Positions 29,636 through 38,526 of a stretch of DNA of 64,000 nucleotides are shown here, piece by piece. The stretch is from the NCBI RefSeq assembly GCF_000152985.1, contig NZ_CH672395.1, forward strand, positions 906,567 through 970,566, read 5' to 3'. Position 1 is the first letter of the stretch, and the number at the start of each line of letters is the position of its first letter. The translations under genes were made by a program, and so were the position numbers. A model generated the notes under the pieces. It worked only from the letters and a program-made list of their open reading frames with translations, searched no databases and had not been told where the DNA came from. The stretch is from Leeuwenhoekiella blandensis MED217. Its GTDB lineage: Bacteria; Bacteroidota; Bacteroidia; Flavobacteriales; Flavobacteriaceae.

Positions 29636-30550
29636 ATGATTAAATTAAATATCACAGACGAAACCTCTCGTCTTCGAGCGGTAATATTAGGGACGGCTTT
29701 GAGCAATGGCGGTGTGCCAAAACTTGAAGATGCTTATGACCCTAAGTCTATTTTACACATAAAACAGAAAACCTACCCTAAAGAGGAGGATATGGTGGCA
29801 GAGATGAATGCTGTAGAAGAGGTTTTTAATAAATATGGCGTACAGGTTTTTAGACCTAAACTTATCGCAGATTATAATCAAATTTTTGCCAGAGATATTG
29901 GTTTTGTGATTGAAGATACGTTCATCAAAGCAAATATTTTACCAGATCGTGAGCAGGAAATCGAAGCTATAGAACACGTGCTCACACAAATTGATCCTGA
30001 GAAAATTGTAAGATTTCCAGAAGAAGCACATATCGAAGGAGGTGATGTGATGCCTTACAAAGATTATATTCTTGTGGGAGTATATCGTGGTCCAGACTAT
30101 TCTGATTATATTATCGCACGCACCAATATGCTAGCGATAGACTATTTGCAAAAGCTGTTTCCAGATAAAAAAGTGGTTTCGTTTAATCTAAGGAAATCAA
30201 ATACCAATCCTTATGAGAATGCTTTGCATTTGGATTGCTGCTTTCAACCGGTTGGAGAAAAATATGCCATTTTGCATAAAAACGGTTTTTTGGAAGCGTC
30301 TGAGTATAATTGGCTTGTAAATCTATTCGGAAAAGAAAATATCTTTGAGATCACTGCGGAAGAAATGTATCATATGAATTCAAACATTTTTTCAATTGCT
30401 CCCGATGTCGTGATTTCAGAACAAAATTTTACGCGTTTAAACACATGGTTACGCGACAAAGGTATTACTGTTGAAGAAGTACCTTATGCCGAAATATCTA
30501 AGCAGGAAGGGCTTTTGCGTTGCAGCACATTACCTCTGGTTAGAGAATAA
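29636..30550 (+). CDS. DDAH/amidinotransferase-family hydrolase (pentein fold, probable arginine-type deiminase)
   Basis: 304 residues from the ATG at 29636; a TTG-initiated 19-residue extension would be read from inside the gltA terminator and is rejected. The family motifs are present: FARDIGFV, AHIEGGDV with substrate-binding acids, LHLDCCF with the catalytic His, and the nucleophile Cys near the C-terminus in GLLRCSTLPL. Enzymes of this type hydrolyse guanidino groups (methylarginine or arginine to citrulline). It is followed by a second pentein enzyme after 119 nt, suggesting a two-step arginine-derivative route. The exact substrate cannot be read from sequence. Confidence 0.82.
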   Translation: MIKLNITDETSRLRAVILGTALSNGGVPKLEDAYDPKSILHIKQKTYPKEEDMVAEMNAVEEVFNKYGVQVFRPKLIADYNQIFARDIGFVIEDTFIKANILPDREQEIEAIEHVLTQIDPEKIVRFPEEAHIEGGDVMPYKDYILVGVYRGPDYSDYIIARTNMLAIDYLQKLFPDKKVVSFNLRKSNTNPYENALHLDCCFQPVGEKYAILHKNGFLEASEYNWLVNLFGKENIFEITAEEMYHMNSNIFSIAPDVVISEQNFTRLNTWLRDKGITVEEVPYAEISKQEGLLRCSTLPLVRE

Positions 30551-30669
30551 AATACCTCGGGCAAATCCAAGAGGCATACGTTAAAAACAAAATTTTGATT
30601 TCTTGGAATCCCGAAAACGATCTGGATATTAAATTCTTTGGCGGAGCCAATAAAATTGTCATTACCCCT

Positions 30670-31602
30670 ATGAAACAGAATACCAATACCGTTTTGATGG
30701 TGCGCCCTGCATCTTTTAGAAAGAACGAGCAAACTGCTGTAAACAATTATTTTCAAGAAGATCTCGCTCTTGAAAATGAAGCTATTAATGCACAAGCGCA
30801 GGAAGAATTTGATGGCTTTGTAGCAAAGCTCAAAGCAGCCGGAATTAATGTTTTGGTACTACAGGATGAGAAGGAGCTAGACACCCCAGATTCTATATTT
30901 CCTAATAATTGGGTGAGTACGCACGCTAACGGTGATGTAGCTGTTTATCCTATGTATGCCGAAAACAGACGCAGAGAGCGTCGTGAGGAGTTTTTTACGT
31001 TACTTGAGGATTCTGGATTTGCTATAAAAAATGTCATTGATTATACCGAAGCTGAAGAGGAAGAACTTTTTTTAGAAGGAACCGGAAGCATTATTCTAGA
31101 TCGGGAAAATGAGAAAGCCTACTGCGCACTTTCAGCACGCGCAGATGAGATGCTTTTTATAGAATTTTGTGAAGATTTTGGATACTTGCCTGTGATTTTT
31201 CACGCCAATCAAACCGTTGATGGTAAGCGCTTACCTATTTATCATACCAATGTAATGATGTGTGTCGCGCAAGATTTTGCCGTGATTTGTCTTCAGTCTA
31301 TAGATGATAAAAAAGAGCGTAAGCAAGTGATCAATCAGCTTAAGGAGTCAGGTAAAAAAATTATAGCGATCACTGAAGCTCAAATGCATCAATTTGCAGG
31401 AAATATGCTTGAAGTTGTGAATGCTTCTGGCCAAAAGTATTTGGTGATGAGTGCGCAAGCGTATAATTCTCTAGACGAAACTCAAATAGCATCTATTGAA
31501 AAATACAGTGAGATTTTAAGCAGTGATCTAAAAACTATTGAAACCTGTGGGGGAGGAAGCGCCCGTTGTATGATGGCAGAAATTTTCCTGCCTAGGTCTT
31601 AG
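30670..31602 (+). CDS. CtlX-type citrulline hydrolase / amidinotransferase-family protein
   Basis: 310 residues from the ATG at 30670 (MKQNTNTVLMVRPASFRKNEQTA). A TTG start at 30595 would add 25 residues of non-conserved sequence. Pentein landmarks are DTPDSIFPNNWVSTH, LEGTGSIILDREN, YHTNVMMCVAQDF with the catalytic His, and the nucleophile Cys in GGGSARCMMAEIF at the C-terminus. Relatives of this kind hydrolyse citrulline to ornithine (CtlX) in other bacteria. Next to the DDAH-like gene it could complete arginine to citrulline to ornithine. Its end overlaps the convergent BCCT gene by 11 bp. Confidence 0.8.
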   Translation: MKQNTNTVLMVRPASFRKNEQTAVNNYFQEDLALENEAINAQAQEEFDGFVAKLKAAGINVLVLQDEKELDTPDSIFPNNWVSTHANGDVAVYPMYAENRRRERREEFFTLLEDSGFAIKNVIDYTEAEEEELFLEGTGSIILDRENEKAYCALSARADEMLFIEFCEDFGYLPVIFHANQTVDGKRLPIYHTNVMMCVAQDFAVICLQSIDDKKERKQVINQLKESGKKIIAITEAQMHQFAGNMLEVVNASGQKYLVMSAQAYNSLDETQIASIEKYSEILSSDLKTIETCGGGSARCMMAEIFLPRS

Positions 31603-33013
31603 CGATTAGATTTTTGATCCACCTGATCAACATCCAAACCATAAAGAAGCTAAGCGGTAGAGATGTTACGATGAGCAACTTTTGCATGGTGTTGAGCACG
31701 TCTATCTCTTCTTTGTTGAAACTTAATACGGTAAAGGCGATCGCGGTAATGGTTAAAATCAATCCCCACAAAATTCTGTTGCGTTTTGATGGCTTCTTTC
31801 TACGAGCACTATGAAGACTTAAAACAAGAATTGCGGAATCTAAAGAAGTCACGAGAAAACTGAGTAATAGCAGGATGACTAGCATGTTGATGATGAATTG
31901 CGCAGGATAATTGCTTAAAAACAAAAATAACGAACTAAACACATTGTCAAACTCGTTGGTATAAGTTCCCCATTGCTGGATAAGATCAAAGGCTGCTTGG
32001 CCAAAAACGGTGAACCAGAAAAAACTTCCTAAAGAGGGAATAAGTAACACACCAATTATAATTTCCCTAAGCGTTCTTCCTCGGGAAATATTGGCGATAA
32101 AAATTCCTGTAAACGGAGCCCAGGCAATCCAAAAAGCCCAATAATAGTAGGTCCAATCTGTTAGAAATTGCTCGCCGGGATTAAAGCTACCATAGGCTAA
32201 ACTAAGCGGAATGAAGTCGACGACATAATGATACAGTGCGATTACAAACTGTTCTAAGATCAAGAGAACATCACTTTGAACAAAAACAAAAAGCAGCAGC
32301 GCAAAACTCATAAATATATTAGCTCGAGATAGTTTTTTAATGCCGTTATGCATTCCACTCAAAGCTGAGATTAGAGATAAAACTCCAACAAGAATTATGA
32401 TGATTAATGTGAAGGACTTACTTAGCGTAGCATTGTCAAGGTAATCGAGTCCGCCTTTTATTTGTCGCGCTCCCAATGCAATAGCGGCAATAAGTCCAAA
32501 AACGGTAGTCAGAATTACGAGGATGTCAATACTCTTAATCCCTATTTTATGGGTTAGCGTTTTAGAGTGAGAGAAAACGGTGCTGCTGGTATAAGCCGGT
32601 CGGCCGTATTTAAATGCAACTGTACCAATCGCTAGGGCAAAAACAGCATAAAAGGCCCAGGCTGTAAATCCCCATTGGTAAAAGGTAAATTCGAGGGCTT
32701 GAATTTCAGCAGATATTTGCGTGAGAATAGGCGGGTTTTGTTGCATAAATACAGGTTCCTGAACGGCTCTAAGCAAAATTCCAGCACCCATTCCTGCGCT
32801 GTATAGCATCGCGATCCAGGAAAGTCTGTTGAATGCTGGTTTTTCAGCCGGTGTACCCAACTTGTATTTTCCTAAAGGAGAACTAGCTACAACTACAAGA
32901 ACCAAAACACAAGCTAAACCAAGAATGAGATAAAACCTTCCAAAATAAGATCTAATGTGTGTCGAAAGGGTTTCGATCAACGCATAGCTTTCTTCAGTGA
33001 ATCCAAAAATCAA
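31592..33013 (-). CDS. BCCT-family (betaine/choline/carnitine) transporter
   Basis: At least 473 residues with about 12 membrane helices. The BCCT signature appears as MLYSAGMGAGILLRAVQEPV and WAFWIAWAPFTGIFIANISRGRT with the tryptophan-rich helix 8. It takes up trimethylammonium compounds, with Na+ or H+. The start is odd: the first standard codon in frame is TTG at 33013, yet the upstream in-frame codons read KKNLLLLVPTGILLLVAFL, which is the missing first membrane helix. That suggests initiation near 33070 at an ATA codon, right after the previous stop. No ATG, GTG or TTG exists there. The coordinates given are the conservative ones. Confidence 0.88.
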   Translation of the reverse strand: MIFGFTEESYALIETLSTHIRSYFGRFYLILGLACVLVLVVVASSPLGKYKLGTPAEKPAFNRLSWIAMLYSAGMGAGILLRAVQEPVFMQQNPPILTQISAEIQALEFTFYQWGFTAWAFYAVFALAIGTVAFKYGRPAYTSSTVFSHSKTLTHKIGIKSIDILVILTTVFGLIAAIALGARQIKGGLDYLDNATLSKSFTLIIIILVGVLSLISALSGMHNGIKKLSRANIFMSFALLLFVFVQSDVLLILEQFVIALYHYVVDFIPLSLAYGSFNPGEQFLTDWTYYYWAFWIAWAPFTGIFIANISRGRTLREIIIGVLLIPSLGSFFWFTVFGQAAFDLIQQWGTYTNEFDNVFSSLFLFLSNYPAQFIINMLVILLLLSFLVTSLDSAILVLSLHSARRKKPSKRNRILWGLILTITAIAFTVLSFNKEEIDVLNTMQKLLIVTSLPLSFFMVWMLIRWIKNLIAKT

Positions 33014-33075
33014 GAACGCGACAAGTAGTAAAATTCCAGTCGGAACTAGAAGAAGTAGGTTTTTCTTTATCGTTT

Positions 33076-34530
33076 TTAGAAGTTTGATATAGCAGCTTTT
33101 TTAGGTTTGTATCGGGCTATATTCCGTATCATTCCACCAAAAATAAAATAGTGAAAAGGCAACATACTAAACCAGTACAGCCGTCCCCACAAGCCTCTGG
33201 GTCTAAAGGTGGCAGTTTGATGTAAAACATTATCGTCATCGATCTCCCAGTCTAGCCAGGCTTCACCGGGAACGCGCATTTCTGCAAAGAGCAGTAATCT
33301 TTTTTCTTTTTTATCAGCTAATAAAACCCGCCAAAAATCTAAAGAATCCCCTTCGTAGAGTTCGTTGTCGTGTGTTCGCCCGCGGCGTAAACCTACGCCA
33401 CCCCAGAGTTTATCAATAAAACCGCGTATTTTCCACAAGGTATTTGCATAATACCAACCGCGTTTTCCGCCTATAGACCATATGTTTTCTAGTGCCTGTT
33501 CAGGGTCTTTTAGTTTGATTTGCTGTCGGTCTTTCAGGCAGCCATATTCAGGAACTTTGATGTAGTGATTAAGATCTTTGCGAAAGCGCCCACTCACTAA
33601 ACTATCCTTCCAGCTAGAAACTACCTGATTTTGTTCGATTTTCTCAAAGGCCATTTTAATGGCGTCATTATAATTTATGGGCTTTATGTCTAGCATTTCC
33701 TGTAGGCGGGTATCGCCTGTGATCACTTCAACGCGCATACTGTCAACAAGGTTGAGTGCTAGTTTATAACTGGTTGAGGTTACAAAATACAACCAGTAAG
33801 AAGAAAGTTTTGGTCTCATTACCGGTACATCAAGAATCGTAAGACTTAGGCCTCGTATTTTAGCATACAAAAGCATCATTTGCTTGTAGGTTAAAACATC
33901 TGGGCCGCCAATATCAAAAGACGCGTTATAACAGGATTCCTTTCCTAAAACTCCGGTTAAATATTGAATCACATTACGAATAGCAATGGGTTGACAGCGC
34001 GTTTTCACCCATTTTGGCGTGATCATTATCGGGAGCTTTTCACATAAGTCTCTAATGATTTCAAAAGACGAACTTCCTGAACCTACGATGATTGCAGCAC
34101 GCAACACGGTAAGGTTGAATTTGCCTTTATAAAGTGTGTCTTCCACTTGTTTGCGCGAGTTGAGGTGCTTGCTTAAGTTTTCATCATTGATGATTCCGCT
34201 TAGATAAATAACCTGTTTGCAATTGGTCTTAGATAGATACACGTTAAAATTTTCTGCGGCGCGCTTTTCTTTCTCATCAAAATCTGAAGTTGATGAGGTC
34301 ATAGAATGAATTAAATAGTATGCTGCATCTATATCTTGTGGGAGGACATTAGGATTAGGTTCTTCTAGAAAATCTATTTCTACAATAGTGATCTTAGAAC
34401 GTATGCGTGGGTTTACGGCGAGCCGATTTTTATCACGAACCGCGCAAACCAGATCGTGCCCTTCTTCAAGTAGAAAGGGAATGAGTCGCATTCCTATGTA
34501 GCCGTTGGCTCCTGTAAGTAGTAATTTCAT
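33076..34530 (-). CDS. SDR-family NAD(P)-binding protein with C-terminal DUF2867
   Basis: 484 residues in two parts. Residues 1-300 form an atypical extended SDR: TGANGYIGMRLIPFLLEEGH with the nucleotide-binding GxxGxxG, then a VIYLSGI segment and DIGGPDVLTYKQMM. Residues 320-484 match DUF2867 (PGEAWLDWEID, LHQTATFRPRGLWGRLYW, FHYFIFGGMIRNI). The reaction is not known; related proteins are linked to membrane or quinone-related oxidoreduction. It lies 5 nt before the BCCT frame extension, so the two are probably one transcript with the unknown gene at 34594-35025. Confidence 0.88.
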   Translation of the reverse strand: MKLLLTGANGYIGMRLIPFLLEEGHDLVCAVRDKNRLAVNPRIRSKITIVEIDFLEEPNPNVLPQDIDAAYYLIHSMTSSTSDFDEKEKRAAENFNVYLSKTNCKQVIYLSGIINDENLSKHLNSRKQVEDTLYKGKFNLTVLRAAIIVGSGSSSFEIIRDLCEKLPIMITPKWVKTRCQPIAIRNVIQYLTGVLGKESCYNASFDIGGPDVLTYKQMMLLYAKIRGLSLTILDVPVMRPKLSSYWLYFVTSTSYKLALNLVDSMRVEVITGDTRLQEMLDIKPINYNDAIKMAFEKIEQNQVVSSWKDSLVSGRFRKDLNHYIKVPEYGCLKDRQQIKLKDPEQALENIWSIGGKRGWYYANTLWKIRGFIDKLWGGVGLRRGRTHDNELYEGDSLDFWRVLLADKKEKRLLLFAEMRVPGEAWLDWEIDDDNVLHQTATFRPRGLWGRLYWFSMLPFHYFIFGGMIRNIARYKPKKAAISNF

Positions 34531-34593
34531 AGCCTTTTAAAGATACAATTTTAAAGGGGTAAGACCCTGTGAAAGTAGTTCTAAAACTTTAGT

Positions 34594-35025
34594 CTAAAGA
34601 TCTTCAGGGCCTAGCGGAAGATTCTCAGCTTTATAATCCATGACTTTTTTTATGAATTTGTGAGTCGCCTTATCATTTGCCTTCGCGCGTATCTTAATAA
34701 AATAGTGATCCCTGTAAATACTGTATTCTTCGGCTTTACCTTTATAAAGACGCAATTTGTAGTAAGGAATGATCAACGCATAAGATTCTAAAAGGGACCG
34801 AAAACCCACAATAATGCCGCTAGGACGCATTTCGATATTACAGGTGTTTACATAGCTGTCGAGGATAAGTAAATTGTGAATCTCAATACTCGTGGAGGTG
34901 ATAAATAGTTTTGACGAACCAATTCCTTTCATTTTAATTCGCTCGCGTAAAGTGAAAGGTTTTCCTACCTCGTTATTGATTTTTCGAGTTACTTCAGGAT
35001 TGTTGTAGGAGACGTTAAGCAGCAT
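34594..35025 (-). CDS. Conserved protein of unknown function
   Basis: 143 residues from the ATG at 35025. A TTG at 35112 would extend it by 29 residues but would place the start across the argS promoter, so the ATG is preferred. It is a soluble, beta-rich sequence with TLRERIKMKGIGSSKLFITSTS, FRSLLESYALIIPYYKLRLYK and YFIKIRAKANDKATHKFIKKVMDY. The pattern of strands ending in a helix is reminiscent of a PH-like fold, which is only an impression. It diverges from argS. Confidence 0.7.
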   Translation of the reverse strand: MLLNVSYNNPEVTRKINNEVGKPFTLRERIKMKGIGSSKLFITSTSIEIHNLLILDSYVNTCNIEMRPSGIIVGFRSLLESYALIIPYYKLRLYKGKAEEYSIYRDHYFIKIRAKANDKATHKFIKKVMDYKAENLPLGPEDL

Positions 35026-35104
35026 TTTTTCTTTTAAAGATATCAATTTACCAGATAATCTGGCTTTTTGGGCATTTAGAAACAAGACAGGTGCTGTATT
35101 TTGC

Positions 35105-35134
35105 TTTGTCAACTGCTTGTTTTACGTATCTTTG
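35105..35134 (+). promoter_or_regulatory. Promoter of argS
   Basis: TTTG at 35105-35108 and TATCTTTG at 35127-35134 are separated by 18 nt, an exact Bacteroidota consensus. Transcription would start near 35141, giving a leader of about 14 nt before the ATG at 35155. Confidence 0.8.
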
Positions 35135-35154
35135 CGCCTTCAGAAAAAGCACTC

Positions 35155-36930
35155 ATGAATTTATCCGAAAAACTCACAAACGCCGTTAAAGATGCGGTTC
35201 AAGAACTGTTTAGCGCAAGCTTAGAAACTGTTGAAGTTCAACCTACTCGTAAAGATTTTGAAGGTGATTTGACAGTGGTTGTATTTCCTATTTTGCGCGT
35301 GGCAAAAGGAAATCCGGCGGTGATTGGTGAGCAAATAGGAACTTATGTGAAGGAGAATCTCGACGAAATTTCAGATTTTAATGTGGTTAAGGGGTTTCTG
35401 AATCTGGTAATTGCAGATGCGTATTATCTGAATTTCTTTGACGGAATTAGAGATCAAATGAACTTTGGTCACGAGCCTGAAGCTGGTAAGGCGGTGATGG
35501 TTGAATATTCTTCGCCTAACACGAACAAGCCATTGCACTTGGGGCATATTCGTAATAATTTATTAGGCTATTCGGTTGCCGAAATTTTAAAAGCTTCAGG
35601 AAAGAAAGTTTATAAAACCCAGATCATCAACGATCGCGGAATTCATATCTGTAAGAGTATGCTGGCGTGGCAGAAATTTGGCGAAGGAGAAACTCCAGAA
35701 TCAACCGGACTCAAAGGGGATAAGTTGGTAGGGAATTATTACGTGAAGTTTGATAAAGCCTACAAAGAAGAGCAATCGTATTTAGTTGCTCAAGGAAAAA
35801 CAAAGGAGGAAGCTGAAAAGGAAGCGCCGCTTATTCTTGAGGCTCAAGATATGTTGCGCAAGTGGGAAGCCGGCGATGAAGAAGTTGTTGCACTTTGGGA
35901 AAAAATGAACGGTTGGGTTTATGAAGGTTTTGAAGAAACCTATAAAAATCTAGGAGTTGATTTTGACAGCTATTATTACGAGAGCAATACCTATTTATTA
36001 GGAAAAGACAATATTGAAGAAGGCCTTAAAAAAGGTGTTTTTTATAAGAAAGGAGACGGTTCGGTTTGGTGTGATTTGACTGAAGATGGTCTTGATGAAA
36101 AACTCGTTTTACGTAGTGATGGTACCGCGGTTTATATGACGCAAGATATAGGTACTGCAATTCAGCGGGTGAAAGATCATCCTGACGTAGGCGGAATGAT
36201 CTATACCGTAGGTAACGAGCAAGATTACCACTTTAAAGTACTTTTCTTGATTCTGAAGAAATTAGGTTATGACTGGGCTGAGCATTTATTCCATCTAAGT
36301 TATGGGATGGTTGATTTGCCTAGCGGAAAAATGAAAAGCCGCGAAGGAACCGTGGTTGATGCAGACGATCTTGTTGAAGAAATGGCGACAACTGCCGGAA
36401 ACATTGCCCAAGAATTAGGAAAACTAGACGGTTATAGCGAGGCTGAAAAGCAAGAGTTATATAAGATTATTGGTCTTGGAGCTTTGAAGTACTATATTCT
36501 AAAAGTAGATCCTAAAAAGCGTATTCTTTTCAATCCTGAAGAATCTGTAGATTTTCAAGGAAATACGGGGCCGTTTATTCAGTATACTTATGCGCGTATT
36601 CAGTCGATCTTGAGAAAAGCGGCAGAGACCGGAGTTGCTGAAGATTATGCGTATGAAGCGCTTCAGCCTAAAGAAAAAGAGCTGATCAAGCAACTTGCTT
36701 TATATCCTGAAACGGTACAGTTGGCAGCAGAAAACCACAGTCCGGCATTGATTGCAAATTACACCTACGATTTGGTAAAAGAGTTTAATTCTTTCTATCA
36801 ACAAGTTTCTATTTTAGGAGCAGATACCGATGCAGAAAAAAGCTTCCGCGTAGCGCTTTCTAAAAAAGTAGGCGAAGTGATCGAAGCAGCATTTGGATTG
36901 CTTGGAATTCAAGTACCGGAGCGTATGTAG
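35155..36930 (+). CDS. argS: Arginyl-tRNA synthetase
   Basis: 591 residues from the ATG at 35155. The 18 codons upstream in frame overlap the promoter and are not translated. Class I motifs: HLGHIRNN (HIGH) near residue 125 in SSPNTNKPLHLGH, and GKMKSREG (KMSKS) near residue 390. The N-terminal tRNA-recognition domain and the C-terminal DALR anticodon-binding domain (YTYARIQSILRKA) are both present. It charges tRNA-Arg. Next to it on the other strand is an unrelated unknown gene, and ffh follows after 170 nt. Confidence 0.98.
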   Translation: MNLSEKLTNAVKDAVQELFSASLETVEVQPTRKDFEGDLTVVVFPILRVAKGNPAVIGEQIGTYVKENLDEISDFNVVKGFLNLVIADAYYLNFFDGIRDQMNFGHEPEAGKAVMVEYSSPNTNKPLHLGHIRNNLLGYSVAEILKASGKKVYKTQIINDRGIHICKSMLAWQKFGEGETPESTGLKGDKLVGNYYVKFDKAYKEEQSYLVAQGKTKEEAEKEAPLILEAQDMLRKWEAGDEEVVALWEKMNGWVYEGFEETYKNLGVDFDSYYYESNTYLLGKDNIEEGLKKGVFYKKGDGSVWCDLTEDGLDEKLVLRSDGTAVYMTQDIGTAIQRVKDHPDVGGMIYTVGNEQDYHFKVLFLILKKLGYDWAEHLFHLSYGMVDLPSGKMKSREGTVVDADDLVEEMATTAGNIAQELGKLDGYSEAEKQELYKIIGLGALKYYILKVDPKKRILFNPEESVDFQGNTGPFIQYTYARIQSILRKAAETGVAEDYAYEALQPKEKELIKQLALYPETVQLAAENHSPALIANYTYDLVKEFNSFYQQVSILGADTDAEKSFRVALSKKVGEVIEAAFGLLGIQVPERM

Positions 36931-36981
36931 CATTTGGTTTTTGATCTGTTTTTTGCTTCAAAAAAGTATGTTCAAATTCCT

Positions 36982-36989
36982 TAAATTTG
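36982..36989 (+). promoter_or_regulatory. Possible -7 promoter box of ffh
   Basis: TAAATTTG matches TAnnTTTG in the 170-nt argS-ffh spacer, but no TTG at the right distance is seen upstream. The leader of about 100 nt contains a small ATCGG/CCGAT hairpin. Confidence 0.4.
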
Positions 36990-37100
36990 CAACCTTAATT
37001 CATATGATGGATTAAATCTATCGGAGTTTTAGCCGATGAAAAATAAGAGTTCAACACATACCTGAGTTTTAGTACAAAGGGTTGTTTTTAGATAAAACCT

Positions 37101-38429
37101 ATGTTTGATAATTTAAGTGATAAGTTAGATAAGGCGATGCACGTGCTTAAGGGGCACGGTCAGATTACAGAAGTAAACGTAGCCGAGACCCTTAAAGAAA
37201 TTCGTCGTGCGCTTGTAGATGCCGATGTTAACTATAAAATAGCTAAAGATTTTACCAATACGGTTAAGGAGAAAGCTTTAGGTCAAGATGTATTGACCGC
37301 TTTAAAACCGGGTCAATTGATGACCAAATTGGTAAAAGACGAACTTACCGAACTTATGGGCGGTGAGGCAGAAGGAATCAATCTTTCAGGAAATCCTTCG
37401 GTTATTTTGATGTCTGGTTTGCAGGGTAGTGGTAAAACCACTTTTTCTGGTAAGCTGGCTAACTTCCTTAAAAATAAAAAGACTAAAAAACCACTTTTGG
37501 TTGCTTGTGACGTTTACCGTCCTGCGGCGATAGATCAGTTGCACGTGGTTGGTGATCAGATAGGTGTTGAGGTTTTTTCTAATAAAGAAGAAAAAGATCC
37601 GGTTAAGATTTCTGAAGCCGCTATTGCACACGCAAAAGCAAACGGATTTAACGCGGTGATTATTGATACCGCGGGTCGACTTGCAGTTGACCAAGCGATG
37701 ATGAACGAGATTGCTGCAATTCACGAAGCGATCAAACCTCAAGAGACTTTATTTGTTGTTGACTCGATGACGGGTCAGGATGCGGTGAATACTGCAAAGG
37801 CATTTAACGATGTCTTGAATTTTGATGGGGTAATCTTAACCAAATTAGATGGTGATACTCGCGGTGGTGCGGCGCTTTCTATCAAAACGGTTGTAGATAA
37901 ACCGATCAAATTCATCGGTACTGGTGAAAAGATGGAAGCAATTGATGTGTTCTATCCTTCACGTATGGCCGATCGTATTCTTGGGATGGGAGACGTGGTG
38001 TCTCTTGTTGAGCGTGCCCAAGAACAGTTTGATGAAGAAGAAGCGCGTAAACTTCAAAAGAAGATCGCTAAGAATCAATTTGGTTTTGACGACTTTCTAA
38101 AGCAGATTCAGCAGATCAAGAAAATGGGTAATATGAAAGATCTTATCGGGATGATTCCCGGTGCAGGTAAAGCGCTTAAAGGTCTTGACATAGATGATGA
38201 TGCTTTTAAAGGTATCGAAGCCATCATTCACAGTATGACACCAGACGAGCGTACTCAGCCGTCGATCATAAATTCTAGTCGTAAAAAACGCATCAGTAAA
38301 GGTTCTGGAACTTCGGTTCAAGAGGTGAATCAGTTGTTGAAGCAATTCAACCAAATGAGTAAAATGATGAAGATGATGCAAGGTGGCGGCGGAGCCAAAA
38401 TGATGCAGATGATGAATCAAATGCGCTAA
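37101..38429 (+). CDS. ffh: Signal recognition particle GTPase Ffh
   Basis: 442 residues. An N domain (1-90) is followed by the G domain: GLQGSGKTTFSGKLA (G1), DVYRPAAIDQL (insertion box), DTAGR (G3), TKLDGDTRGG (G4) and GTGEK (closing loop). The M domain has a methionine-rich C-terminus with many MMKMMQ-type runs that bind signal sequences and 4.5S RNA. It targets membrane proteins to SecY with FtsY. folD is probably the original downstream neighbour; a four-helix-bundle gene with repeat flanks is lodged between them. Confidence 0.99.
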   Translation: MFDNLSDKLDKAMHVLKGHGQITEVNVAETLKEIRRALVDADVNYKIAKDFTNTVKEKALGQDVLTALKPGQLMTKLVKDELTELMGGEAEGINLSGNPSVILMSGLQGSGKTTFSGKLANFLKNKKTKKPLLVACDVYRPAAIDQLHVVGDQIGVEVFSNKEEKDPVKISEAAIAHAKANGFNAVIIDTAGRLAVDQAMMNEIAAIHEAIKPQETLFVVDSMTGQDAVNTAKAFNDVLNFDGVILTKLDGDTRGGAALSIKTVVDKPIKFIGTGEKMEAIDVFYPSRMADRILGMGDVVSLVERAQEQFDEEEARKLQKKIAKNQFGFDDFLKQIQQIKKMGNMKDLIGMIPGAGKALKGLDIDDDAFKGIEAIIHSMTPDERTQPSIINSSRKKRISKGSGTSVQEVNQLLKQFNQMSKMMKMMQGGGGAKMMQMMNQMR

Positions 38430-38437
38430 GCAGCATT

Positions 38438-38496
38438 CAGTTTACAGCGAGCAGTCTCAGTTTACTGTAGGCAGTTTCAGTAAGCAGTTTGCAGCC
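38438..38496 (+). repeat. Degenerate 20-bp tandem repeats upstream of the four-helix-bundle gene
   Basis: Two contiguous 20-bp units (38438-38457 and 38458-38477), both CAGTTTAC-(5 nt)-GCAGTYT, agree at 15 of 20 positions. A third partial unit follows (CAGTAAGCAGTTTGCAG). They begin 8 nt after the ffh stop. Similar words in the opposite orientation follow the gene. Confidence 0.6.
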
Positions 38497-38526
38497 GTAT
38501 TTATCTTTCGGTAAAAAATAGAACTT

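Noticed and set aside
30595-30669. TTG-initiated extension of the CtlX-like gene
   Set aside because: The 25 residues show no family similarity; the ATG at 30670 is the natural start.
35026-35112. Longer start for the unknown protein beside argS
   Set aside because: It would overlap the argS promoter and uses TTG; the ATG at 35025 is preferred.
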